Shown: positions 38,152-47,600 of the stretch, piece by piece
Numbering within the stretch: the stretch's first letter is position 1
Layout of the letters: every line of letters begins with the position of its first letter
Source of the DNA: Parapedobacter indicus
Lineage (GTDB): Bacteria > Bacteroidota > Bacteroidia > Sphingobacteriales > Sphingobacteriaceae
DNA length: 64,000 nucleotides
Direction of reading: 5' to 3'
Assembly: GCF_900113765.1 (NCBI RefSeq)
Contig: NZ_FOQO01000002.1
Coordinates: 496,001-560,000, forward strand
Position numbers and translations under genes: made by a program
Notes under the pieces: model-generated
Databases searched by the model: none
Seen by the model: only the letters and a program-made list of their open reading frames with translations
Told to the model about the DNA's origin: nothing

Positions 38152-38667
38152 ATGATTAACAAAAAGGTGATATGGCTCTTCGGTTTATCAGGAGCCGGCA
38201 AAACGACACTTTCGCGGCTGCTTGCCGAAAAGCTGGAAAAACTTGGCCGGAGCGTCGTGTTGTTGGATGGCGATGAATTAAGGGCAGGATTGAATGCCGA
38301 TCTGGGGTTTTCCAATGAAGACCGGGCGGAGAATATCCGGCGTGCCAGCCACATCGCCAACCTATTGGTGAAACGGAACGTGGTCTGCATTGGCAGTTTT
38401 ATCACACCAATGGACGCGCACCGGCAACTGATATCCCGGATTGTGGGCGAAGATCTGCTGCTCGTCTATCTGGATTGCCCGGCATCCGAGTGTGAACGCC
38501 GGGATGTAAAAGGTCTTTACCGACAAGCCAGAAAGCACCTCATTTCGGATTTCACGGGTGTATCCGCGGCTTTTGAGCCCCCGGATGCAGGTGTTTTATC
38601 CATTGATACAAGCCGTCACACGCCGGAAGAAAGCATGGATATTTTGTGGCGTAGGTTGACCGAGTAG
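38152..38667 (+). CDS. cysC: Adenylyl-sulfate kinase CysC
   Basis: This 171-residue cytoplasmic kinase phosphorylates APS to PAPS, the activated sulfate used by sulfotransferases. It has Walker A FGLSGAGKTTLS, LLDGDELR, SNEDRAENIRR, the family loop IGSFITPMDAHR and the lid KGLYRQAR. Length is normal for a stand-alone APS kinase. It lies only 7 bp after the HTCS gene, which suggests joint transcription. Its last 52 bases are antisense to the end of cysQ. No ATP sulfurylase (cysD/cysN) is in the window, so APS must come from elsewhere in the genome. Confidence 0.94.
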   Translation: MINKKVIWLFGLSGAGKTTLSRLLAEKLEKLGRSVVLLDGDELRAGLNADLGFSNEDRAENIRRASHIANLLVKRNVVCIGSFITPMDAHRQLISRIVGEDLLLVYLDCPASECERRDVKGLYRQARKHLISDFTGVSAAFEPPDAGVLSIDTSRHTPEESMDILWRRLTE

Positions 38668-39416
38668 CAGACGAAACTGCCGTTGACCAAACGGGGTTTG
38701 TTATATACAAATGCACTTCCATCCGCATTGGTCACCGGTGCGCCGCTGGCTACAGCAATGGCATGTCCCGCAGCGGTATCCCATTCCATGGTAGGGCCGT
38801 GCCGGTAATATACCTGTGCCTTCCCTTCCGCAACCAGGCAGAATTTCAACGAGCTTCCGATGCTGACCACGTTCCGGATATTCAGGGAAGATAAAAAAGC
38901 TTCCTCTTCTACGGTTTTGTGCGATTTACTGCCTACGGCGACCGGATCGTTGCTTGCGCTCGCCTGTATGCGTTCGATTCTCCCCTCGGCTATTTTAAAG
39001 CTACCCTGGCCTTTCATACCGTAGTACAATACACCCGTTACCGGCACGTAAATCACGCCAAAAACAGGTTCGTTCTCCACAATTAGTGCGATATTGACCG
39101 TAAACTCCCCGTTGCGGGAAATAAATTCCTTCGTGCCGTCCAATGGGTCCACGCACCAGTAACGGCTCATATTCTTCCGCGCTTCGTAAGGGATGTCTTT
39201 CCCTTCTTCCGATAGGATGGGGACTTCCGGATAAAGATGAGTCAGCCCGTCGCTGATGATCCGATGGGATGCCGTATCAGCGAGCGTAAGGGGTGAATGA
39301 TCATCTTTCTGTTGGATTCCCCATTGAGCTGTATCGGTATGATAGATCTCCAGGATTGCCTTCCCGGCCTTCCGCGCAATGTCAGCCACGGCTAGGATGT
39401 CTCTTTCGCTATCCAT
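38616..39416 (-). CDS. cysQ: 3'(2'),5'-bisphosphate nucleotidase CysQ
   Basis: This 266-residue inositol-monophosphatase-family enzyme hydrolyses PAP, the by-product of PAPS-dependent sulfation, to AMP. Metal-site motifs are LSEEGKDIP, WCVDPLDGTKEFI and MEWDTAAGHAIAVASGA. ATG at 39416 is preferred over GTG at 39422. It overlaps the sulfotransferase stop by 8 bases, so translation is probably coupled. It is the last gene of the SusCD2 operon and overlaps cysC by 52 bp, tail to tail. Confidence 0.94.
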   Translation of the reverse strand: MDSERDILAVADIARKAGKAILEIYHTDTAQWGIQQKDDHSPLTLADTASHRIISDGLTHLYPEVPILSEEGKDIPYEARKNMSRYWCVDPLDGTKEFISRNGEFTVNIALIVENEPVFGVIYVPVTGVLYYGMKGQGSFKIAEGRIERIQASASNDPVAVGSKSHKTVEEEAFLSSLNIRNVVSIGSSLKFCLVAEGKAQVYYRHGPTMEWDTAAGHAIAVASGAPVTNADGSAFVYNKPRLVNGSFVCYSVNLRHKISMLSSGV

Positions 39417-40419
39417 ATACACTGACTTCGGTTTCCTTGATTCGGTTAATCAGATCAAGCTGGGGTTGCCTCCTTTTTTTGTCGTCTTCAGGAGCCGTAA
39501 ACCCACGCTTCAACTGCGCATTTTTTTCGTTGAAAACGGCAACGTCGTCCGACGTGAAATTTAACAGGCGGGTTGTCGGGGTAACGGGCTCGTAGCCCAA
39601 TGCTACCAAACTCTCCAACGCCACCGATTCAAATATGCGGATATCTTCAGCGGACATTTCGCGCAGGAATTTATTGCAGTTTTCCCGCATGACCGGCTTC
39701 GTTAGGTTTGTCCACATCGCGCCCCCCTCGGCCGTCCGCCGGGATTCGTCCGAGGTATAATAGTGCAGCATCGCATCCTGAAAGTCGATTCCCAAAAATG
39801 CACATAATTGCCGGATGGTTTGTTCCGGGTACTGGATAAGCTGCTCATAGTTCAGCATAAAGAATCGTTCAACCGGTACCCGATCGCGCAGTTTCAGACA
39901 GGCCTGCTGGTCCTTGTGCCACTGCTTGGCGATGTGATATGTGTGTTTTTCGCCGACGATGGCTTTCTGAAACGACAGCGCTACATCGCGCCCATCGCGA
40001 TAGAGATAAATATATTTCAAATTGGGCGATGCCTTTTCCAACTCGTCGGAAAAGTACATATTACCCATACTTTTGCAACACCAATATCCTGCACCGCATT
40101 GGCGGGCCAGAAATTCGTAAATATGCTTGTTCAGCTCGAAAAGATTGAATTGATCGGCCATCCGATAGATTTCATCGTGATCCAGGCGCACACCCCAGTC
40201 TACCGGATTCACGTGGATATAGTCCACGACATCATCCACAAGACGCCGGTAAGAAACCGCATCCAATGTACCGTAGTAGGGTAGCAACGGCTCAAAATTA
40301 GTCAATAGGTGAGCCGGATGCGGAGAAACCAATTGCTCGGACTGGTTGAGAATCACCCGGAGCAGGTTGGAACCCGACCGTTGGGTACCGATGATTTGTA
40401 TACCTTGTATCTCCTCCAT
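39409..40419 (-). CDS. PAPS-dependent sulfotransferase family protein
   Basis: This 336-residue protein carries the two PAPS-binding signatures. The 5'-phosphosulfate loop is GTQRSGSNLLRVILNQ (residues 11-26) and the 3'-phosphate region is YLYRDGRDVALSF (about 138-150). There is no signal peptide or membrane helix, so it acts in the cytoplasm. The sulfate acceptor cannot be inferred from sequence; lipids, small metabolites or glycans are all possible. It lies 3 bp after the CHR-transporter gene and overlaps cysQ, which removes its product PAP. This is strong context for real sulfotransferase activity. Confidence 0.88.
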   Translation of the reverse strand: MEEIQGIQIIGTQRSGSNLLRVILNQSEQLVSPHPAHLLTNFEPLLPYYGTLDAVSYRRLVDDVVDYIHVNPVDWGVRLDHDEIYRMADQFNLFELNKHIYEFLARQCGAGYWCCKSMGNMYFSDELEKASPNLKYIYLYRDGRDVALSFQKAIVGEKHTYHIAKQWHKDQQACLKLRDRVPVERFFMLNYEQLIQYPEQTIRQLCAFLGIDFQDAMLHYYTSDESRRTAEGGAMWTNLTKPVMRENCNKFLREMSAEDIRIFESVALESLVALGYEPVTPTTRLLNFTSDDVAVFNEKNAQLKRGFTAPEDDKKRRQPQLDLINRIKETEVSVYG

Positions 40420-40422
40420 AAA

Positions 40423-41631
40423 TCAAAAAATATAGTCGATGATAAATCCTAGCAGAATCAAATAGATCGGATTCAACCGGGTGAAAGATAATGCTGCTAA
40501 TCCAGCTAACCCAAACAATAAGGCGGGCCACGAAAAATGCGGCACCACCATGACCAGCTGGACACCTGCCGCTAGGATCATCCCGATTACCACCGGTCGG
40601 ATGCCCTTAAACACCGCTTTGATCCCGTTTTGCTGGTAGTTGATGTACTGTGCCAGCACGATCATCAAGCTGGCCGAGGGAACAAAAATCGCCAAGGTTG
40701 CCAATAATGCGCCCAGAACACCCGCAATTTTATAACCGATAAACGTAACACTGACGAGAATAGGTCCTGGCGTAATCTGTCCAAAAGCGATGGCATCCAC
40801 ATACTCCTTGACCGGTAGCCAATGCAGTTCGTCGACCAAGATAGATTGCATGTAGGGTATAATAACCATCCCCCCGCCGAAAAGCGTCAGGCTCATCCCG
40901 CTGAAAACCGACAGCACCTGCCAGGGTCCATACGGTGCGAATTGATATCCTCCCAGTAAATACCCAACAAGTATGACGAACAGCAGGGAAATGACAACGA
41001 TATTCACGGTCGACCGGGAAGTGGTACGCGGCATCCGGACCGATGGAACAGACCCCTTTCGGTAGCTCAGATAACCTACTGCCGCACCCACCAGAATCAA
41101 TATAACGGAGCCGGCAAAACCACGGTATAGGAGCGTTGTGGTCAATGCGCCCAGACATAGCAACCATCCTGTCCGATCCTTGCCGATCTGCTTTTTGTAC
41201 AAGGCAAACCCCGTAGACAAGACTACGGCAGCCACCGCCAGCAACACAAATAGATTTGAACCGCCCCCTCCGGGTTGGCCCGCCGACTGATAGTACCAGG
41301 CCGCAATCGCAATCATCAGAAGGGTGGGTGGTGCCGCAATCGCAACAAAAAACACACCCGCTCCTAACCAACCGCCTAACCGGTATCCCAGGTAGCAGAC
41401 CACGTTGACAGCCATCGGCCCTGGCAAGAGTGTGGCCAAGCTCATGGCATTCAATACATCCTCGCTATTGAAGACCTTTTTTTGTGTAACGAGGTAACGC
41501 TCCACCATGACGACCAGGGCTGCATGGCCACCAAACGCCACCGCTCCCACCTTGAAAATACCCCACGAGAGCTCCAGCAGCGATGAGGCTGCCGTGTGTG
41601 TCGAGCGATGGGTCGTCAGCTGGCTGTTCAT
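40423..41631 (-). CDS. CHR (chromate/sulfate) family transporter, two-domain form
   Basis: This membrane protein of about 402 residues has two homologous CHR halves. The N-half is AFGGHAALVVMVERYLV with LLPGPMAVNVVCYLGYRLGGWLGA. The C-half is LFGGGMVIIPYMQSIL with GQITPGPILVSVTFIGYKIAG. About ten to twelve helices are visible. The family is named for chromate export and is linked to sulfate because chromate mimics it. In the N-half the usual FGGP reads FGGH. ATG at 41631 overlaps the upstream ASST stop as ATGA, so earlier in-frame starts are unlikely. Context in a sulfur-transfer operon favours sulfate or a sulfated compound as substrate (inference). Confidence 0.87.
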   Translation of the reverse strand: MNSQLTTHRSTHTAASSLLELSWGIFKVGAVAFGGHAALVVMVERYLVTQKKVFNSEDVLNAMSLATLLPGPMAVNVVCYLGYRLGGWLGAGVFFVAIAAPPTLLMIAIAAWYYQSAGQPGGGGSNLFVLLAVAAVVLSTGFALYKKQIGKDRTGWLLCLGALTTTLLYRGFAGSVILILVGAAVGYLSYRKGSVPSVRMPRTTSRSTVNIVVISLLFVILVGYLLGGYQFAPYGPWQVLSVFSGMSLTLFGGGMVIIPYMQSILVDELHWLPVKEYVDAIAFGQITPGPILVSVTFIGYKIAGVLGALLATLAIFVPSASLMIVLAQYINYQQNGIKAVFKGIRPVVIGMILAAGVQLVMVVPHFSWPALLFGLAGLAALSFTRLNPIYLILLGFIIDYIF

Positions 41632-43022
41632 GGCATGGTGGTAGTTAGCAACGGTACTTCTTCGATGCGATAGGGATCGCCCCCGATACTGATTTTCCAA
41701 AGCAGGTTACCTTCGTAGTCTGACAGCACGAATAGCCGGGGATCTGTCAAACAAGTCAGTACACTGCTTTCACCCAATAGTGCAGAACTACCTTTTACCG
41801 ATGAGAAGAATGCGGGTGGGTACTTGATTTCCAGGACACGGCGATACTGTTTGTTGGATTCATCCAATTTAAAAGACAATGCTCTCGACTGTTTTCGCTT
41901 AACCCCGTTATCCAGTATCATCAACTCGCCACGCCGATTTATGTGGGCGTAATGCTGTGCAAAAAACAGGTCGTCTTCCTGCATGGGAAAATCGCCCCCC
42001 TGACCAAATTTCCATACCACGTCCCCGGTTTTCCTGTTGATTTTCCAAATCTGGTTTAAATCGCGGAACGACATCAGAAAGTGGCCGTTTCCGTCGTCAT
42101 ACAGCGCATTGCCGTGCACGAGGTCGTTTTTGTCTTTCAAAATGGTTGGGTAATGCAGCACGTCGAGGTGGTCCAGCACCGACCACTCCCAGATTTTCTT
42201 TCCGTCGGAATTGAAAACCACAATCCCATCGGCCTTGACGGTATCAGCGGGTCCACCGCCCGCGGCACTCAGGTCAAACACTTTATGATCGAAGGTAATG
42301 GCGTAAATATTACCATCTGCATCCTTGCGTACCTCGTGGTGCACCATTTTATCCATATCCCCCTGCCCCACTTTGAAATGTTTCAGGTATTCACCCTTGA
42401 GATTTACCTCCACAATTTCGTCGCCTCCCGATGACGGTATATCTTCCGAACCGACAATGCATAACACCGTGCGATCAGGTGTCCAGGAAGATACTTTCAC
42501 ACCCTTCGAAAAGGGCTCATACCATACCATATCCCCCAGTCCGTTCAGGATCACCGCGGCGCCAGGCTCGGTCAGGATTTGCGTCAGGAAATACCGCGAT
42601 TGCATATCCTCCCGGATCGAGTCGGCCAGGGTATCCAATGTAAAATAAGGAGTAGCGTGATAAATGGACTTGGTTTCAATGGAATATACGTTGCTCCAGT
42701 CGGTATCGGATCCCCGCTGTGCTTTTACCTGATAGGCATATTGGCGTTGGGGCAGGAAGTTATGCAGGATGACCGCATGATCGGATTTGTCGGCATACAC
42801 ATCAGACCATAGGGTATCCCTACCGCCGTCCAGCCAGTACTTGACCTGCACCGACGACGATTTATTCGTCGTAACGTTAACCCGCACACGCAATCGGTTC
42901 TCAGGCAGGTAATGCAGCTCAATCTTTTCGATATTCAACGGCCGCAATGCCTGATAAAGGGATACGGTGCCGACCAGAATCAGCACCGTAATCACGATAT
43001 ACACGACGAGGTTTCGTCTCAT
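41628..43022 (-). CDS. Arylsulfate sulfotransferase (ASST)-like protein, membrane-anchored
   Basis: This 464-residue protein has an N-terminal membrane anchor (about 6-25) and a fibronectin-III-like domain (about 30-118). A beta-propeller of the arylsulfotransferase families follows. Likely active-site segments are MVHHEVRKDADGNIYAI (228-), LVHGNALYDD (303-), SFRDLNQIWKI (arginine about 320) and FAQHYAHINRRGELMILDNG (histidine about 357). ASST enzymes move sulfuryl groups from one phenolic sulfate ester to another acceptor through a sulfo-histidine, without PAPS. The catalytic part should face the periplasm. Its ATG overlaps the SusD2 stop by one base and its stop overlaps the CHR gene. Exact family (Arylsulfotran_2 or ASST) needs a profile search. 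Confidence 0.8.
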   Translation of the reverse strand: MRRNLVVYIVITVLILVGTVSLYQALRPLNIEKIELHYLPENRLRVRVNVTTNKSSSVQVKYWLDGGRDTLWSDVYADKSDHAVILHNFLPQRQYAYQVKAQRGSDTDWSNVYSIETKSIYHATPYFTLDTLADSIREDMQSRYFLTQILTEPGAAVILNGLGDMVWYEPFSKGVKVSSWTPDRTVLCIVGSEDIPSSGGDEIVEVNLKGEYLKHFKVGQGDMDKMVHHEVRKDADGNIYAITFDHKVFDLSAAGGGPADTVKADGIVVFNSDGKKIWEWSVLDHLDVLHYPTILKDKNDLVHGNALYDDGNGHFLMSFRDLNQIWKINRKTGDVVWKFGQGGDFPMQEDDLFFAQHYAHINRRGELMILDNGVKRKQSRALSFKLDESNKQYRRVLEIKYPPAFFSSVKGSSALLGESSVLTCLTDPRLFVLSDYEGNLLWKISIGGDPYRIEEVPLLTTTMP

Positions 43023-44596
43023 TACTGTCTTACCCGTCCTTGGTTAATACTGATATCCAACGATGTATTTGCCTGGATTTCCTGAATCGGATAGGGATAC
43101 AACGCATAGTTGACCGCATCCGAATAGGTGTTCTGATCGCGAAGTAACGGCTTGACTTTTTCTTTAAACTTCAATAAGGGGTCGGCTCCGTTGGTAGCAC
43201 TGCGTCCCCATCGGATCAAGTCGTCCCGACGGCGTCCTTCCATAAACAATTCCAATCCGCGCTCATCAAAGATAAAATCACGCAGGGCCTCTTTGGAAGG
43301 ATAGCTAGCCAGTTGAACCGCAGATACGTTACTGCGTTCCCTCACTTCGTTGATTAACGATACCGATTCGTCATTGGGGCCGTTCAGTTCATTGAGCGCT
43401 TCTGCCCGCATCAGCAGGATATCCGAATACCGGATGATGCTGACGTTGTTGTATCCGGCGTAGTTATAATTGTTGACGTGGGGATATTTAAGACCGAACG
43501 TAAACTGCGCTTGCACCGTATCGGGCAAGCTCCCGCCTTCGCCGCCAAACTCCTTGGGTAACGTGATGATCTGTCCGTACAACGCTTTATAGGTACCCAG
43601 CAGTAACTGACGGCGCTGATCCTGCGGATTAAACTTCGCATAAAATTCACGATGGATCGGGAAGTTACCCCAACCGCGGTTATAATCCCAGGGTACGGAC
43701 TGGATACCGAAACTGTTGGAGAGAATGCCATACGATCCCGGTTCGCTCGATGATTTCATCACAAAGATAAATTCATTATCCGACCGGTTCATGTTGTCAA
43801 ACAACGCAACCACACCGCCTTCGCCTGCGGCACGCAAATCATACTCACCCGCTGTGATAATCTCGCCACATTCATCGGCGGCCTTTTGCCATTCTCCCCG
43901 CCGCATATACAACCGGGCCAATAGTCCTTGGGCAGCAGCCTTTGTGGCACGGCCGTTTAGTTCCACGGGATAACTCAGCGGAAGGTGTTCTTGGGCATAT
44001 TGCAGATCGATAACGATCTGCTCTTCAACAGTTGCCTGTGCCACCAACGGTGGGTTCTCGTCTGCTTCGGTAAAATCAGCCGACGATTTCAGGTTCAGCG
44101 GCACATCCCCCCAAAGCGATGTCGCATCGTAATAAGCCAGGGCACGCAGGAAACGGACTTCAGCCAGATGCTGCATTTTGACTTCTTCCGACTCGCCGTT
44201 GCCCGTGTAGTCGATCTTGCCGATGAGGTATTCCGACTCGTTGGCTCTTGAAATCAACCGGAAGATGCTCGCCCACACGTCGTTGATAATGGAATTGCTG
44301 GCATCGTAGGTCAATTGGTCGAGCTGGATTCCCTGCCGACTGTCGGGTTTGGTCGTAACGATATCCGATGGATATTCCGTTAACTGATGCAAGTAACCGG
44401 CATAATAGCCATTTCCACCGTTATCCCGGAGTGCGGCGTATACACCGCGCACCCCCTGCAAACCATTTTCCGGTTTGGTGAGCGTGGTCTCATCAAAAAC
44501 GGAATACGACTCTTCCTGCAGGCCGTTCTCACAGGAGATCGGCAAAAATGAGCAGAGCAGGAACATATATAAGGTTGGTTTTACGTAGTTCATCAT
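43022..44596 (-). CDS. SusD/RagB-family outer-membrane lipoprotein (PUL 2)
   Basis: This 524-residue protein has a lipoprotein signal ending LPISCENG. The SusD N-terminus (ENGLQGVRGVYAAL) is followed by TPR-like helices (AEVRFLRALAYYDATSLWGDVPL; KAAAQGLLARLYMRRGEWQKAADECGEII). The C-terminal motif is FIFDERGLELFMEGRRRDDLIRWG. It binds the substrate at the cell surface with its SusC partner 19 bp upstream. It ends one base inside the ASST start codon, which ties the transporter pair to the sulfur genes. Confidence 0.95.
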   Translation of the reverse strand: MMNYVKPTLYMFLLCSFLPISCENGLQEESYSVFDETTLTKPENGLQGVRGVYAALRDNGGNGYYAGYLHQLTEYPSDIVTTKPDSRQGIQLDQLTYDASNSIINDVWASIFRLISRANESEYLIGKIDYTGNGESEEVKMQHLAEVRFLRALAYYDATSLWGDVPLNLKSSADFTEADENPPLVAQATVEEQIVIDLQYAQEHLPLSYPVELNGRATKAAAQGLLARLYMRRGEWQKAADECGEIITAGEYDLRAAGEGGVVALFDNMNRSDNEFIFVMKSSSEPGSYGILSNSFGIQSVPWDYNRGWGNFPIHREFYAKFNPQDQRRQLLLGTYKALYGQIITLPKEFGGEGGSLPDTVQAQFTFGLKYPHVNNYNYAGYNNVSIIRYSDILLMRAEALNELNGPNDESVSLINEVRERSNVSAVQLASYPSKEALRDFIFDERGLELFMEGRRRDDLIRWGRSATNGADPLLKFKEKVKPLLRDQNTYSDAVNYALYPYPIQEIQANTSLDISINQGRVRQ

Positions 44597-44615
44597 TACT
44601 GTTCGATTTGTATAG

Positions 44616-47600
44616 TTAAAAAGTCAACCTCAATCCAAAGATATACATTTTGGCCAGTGGATAGGCATTGAAATCAAGGCCTCTTCCGACATTCCTATTT
44701 TGCTGGTCGTTCGAAACGAGGTTCCCGATTTCGGGATCCAGTCCGGTATACGAAGTCCAGGTATGCAGGTTCTGCGCATTGACGTAAAGCTGCAACTGCG
44801 CCACCCGGATTTTCGACAACAGGGAAGACGGAACCTGATAGGCCAGCGTTACATTCTTGACACGCAGGTAATCGGAACTCTCCACAAACCGGGAATTCAC
44901 CCACCCGCCGTGACTGGTACCGTAAAAACCGCGCTGAGGCAGCGTGCCGTTTGGATTATCCGGCGTCCACGTTTCTGCTTCCGTGGAAGCCAGTACGTTT
45001 CCGGTCGATAGCGGATCCATCATATCCAGGCTTTGCACATTTACCAATTTACCTCCCGCCTGACCCTGAAGCACCACCGTCAGATTAAATCCTTTATAGC
45101 CCAAGCTATTGGTCATCCCGAAAAAGGACGTGGGCACACCCGTTCCGAGTACCACGCGGTCTTCCGTGTTGAGGATGCCGTCTCCGTTCGCATCCACGTA
45201 TTTGGGGTCACCCGCCTGGGCGTTTGGGTGTGTGGTTGTCAGTGCGGGGTCGTCGGGCAACAGGATACCGTCGTACAGGTATCCGTTAATGGAACCGATG
45301 GACTCGCCCACACGGATAATGAAAGGGTCTTCAAAATTTGCAGCACCGTCGGGTTTGACAGATCCCACATAGATATCGGCATTGTTGCTGCCTAATTCGC
45401 GGACGCGGTTGCGGTTGTTGGAGTAGTTGATCGATGTATTCCACTCAAAGTGATCATTCCGCACGTTAACCGTCTGCAGTGCAAATTCCCATCCTTTATT
45501 GGATACTGCCCCTGCATTGCCTGTCCGGAATAAGAATCCCGTGGAGGGTGCGATGTTCCGATCCAGCAACAGGTTATCGGTATACTTGTCATAGTAATCG
45601 GCTATTACGACGATCCGGTCGTTAACAAAACCGATATCCACTCCGATATCCAGTGCCTTTGTACTTTCCCATTTCAGATTCTGGTTTGAAAGCCGGGTCA
45701 CGGCAATCCCATTGACCGTCGTGAGACCGTCTTCCGTGTATTTGGTGGAGTTGTTACTGGCATAGGTGGCCAGGGAAATACCCGGGCTGATCCGGTCGTT
45801 GCCGGTAAGGCCGTAGCTGGCCCGCAGCTTGGCTTGCGAAAGCCACGTCAAATCTTCGGCAAAACTTTCGTTCTTCACATTCCACGCGGCAGCTACCGAA
45901 GGAAAATAACCCAATTTATTGGACTTGCCGAATACCGACGATCCATCGATGCGGTAGGTTGCTGTCAAGCTATAACGCGCGTCGTAGTCATAGTCGACAC
46001 GGCCGAACCAGCTGGCACGGTTGGTACGGTTACGGGCCGAGTAGCTGGTAAAATTCTGCGCAGTACCCAGGTTATTATATCCGAGGTTATCGCTAGCGAA
46101 ATTGGTAGCATTGGTTCCATACTCGAAATAGAGATACGTTTGATAGTTATAACCGGCCAGTAGTCCGATATTGTGTTTATCAAAGGTGCGGTTGTATCGG
46201 GCAGTGGGGTTAAAGATCAGCTCTTTTGAATCAAATGACACGATAGATCCCCGACCCTTGGTAGCTGATGCATTGGGCACCGTAGACGGCGCAAAATAAA
46301 ATTGCTCCGTTCTATTCAAGTCTGCTCCGAAATCCGCTTGCAGAAAGAGGTCCCTGATCGGCTCATACTTCATCGAGAAATATCCATTGGTCCGATAGCT
46401 CGTGTTTTCGCGGTCTTCCGCCTCCACGAAGTGCAACGGGTTCTGTGCATCCAGCCGTGGGGGAACACCCGAATCAAACGTCGACGCAGGATTCGCACTC
46501 AGCACCTGTTTCAGGAATCCGTTGATGGTTGACGGAGCCAGGGGAAGATCGTTCTGGATACCATAGTTTCCGAATACACGACCCGAAAGCGTAAATTGCT
46601 CGCTCACATGATGATCTACGTTGATACGTGCCCCGATCCGTTTGTATTTGGAATGTACGACGACCCCCTCCTGCCCCAGGTAGTCGAAACTGGTGTACAC
46701 GCCGGTTTTATTGGTTCCGCCGATGAAGCTAAGGGAATGGTCGTTCACACGGCCCACCTGGAAAACCTCGTTTTGCCAGTCGGTACCCAGTATCCCCGAT
46801 TGCAGCGAATCCAAACGCCCGGCGGAATACGGAGGTAGTTCCCCATTTGCCTCTGACATCCGGTTGCGCCGCAGCGCGAAATCATAAGAGCCCATTAGGT
46901 CATAGCGATCGATGACACGCTGGTACCCCACCGAACTATTCACATTCAGGTTACTTTTTTTGTCGGTTCCTTTTTTGGTGGTGACCAATACCACACCGTT
47001 TGCGCCGCGTGCACCATAGATGGACGTGGAAGCAGCATCTTTCAAGATGGTGATGGTTTCGATGTCCTCGGGTTTGATGGTCATTCCGATTCCTTCGGAT
47101 GCGGGAAACCCATCGATGACGTAGAGCGGTTCGCTATCCGCATTAATCGAGTTGGTGCCCCGGATGCGGATCGATAAGCCGGCACCGGGCGTGCCATTAT
47201 TTTGACTGACCTGCACACCCGCAGCCCGCCCCTGCAACATGTTTCCCACGGAAATGGACGATCTGTTGAGGTCCTCGGCATTGAGCGACACGGCTGAACC
47301 TGCAAACAGGTTCTTATCCCGGGTACCGTATCCCACCACGACCACTTCTTCCAGCGTTTCCTGTTCCGCCGCCAGTGTAATAATTAGTCCGGCAACCGAC
47401 GATCCGCCGGTTTGATGTGTCTGACGGGCGTAGCCCACACGCGAAAACACCAGCTGACCATTTGCCGGTGCCACAAGCGTGAACGTACCCGCCTCAGTGG
47501 ATTTGGTTAACGTTGCGCCACCCACGACGCCTATATTGACATCGCTGAGCACGGTTCCGTTTTCATCGGTGACAGTCCCGGAAACGTTGATCTGCGTTTG

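Noticed and set aside
40423-41631. Chromate resistance operon
   Set aside because: There is no chrB-type regulator or other metal gene, and the neighbours are sulfur-transfer genes.
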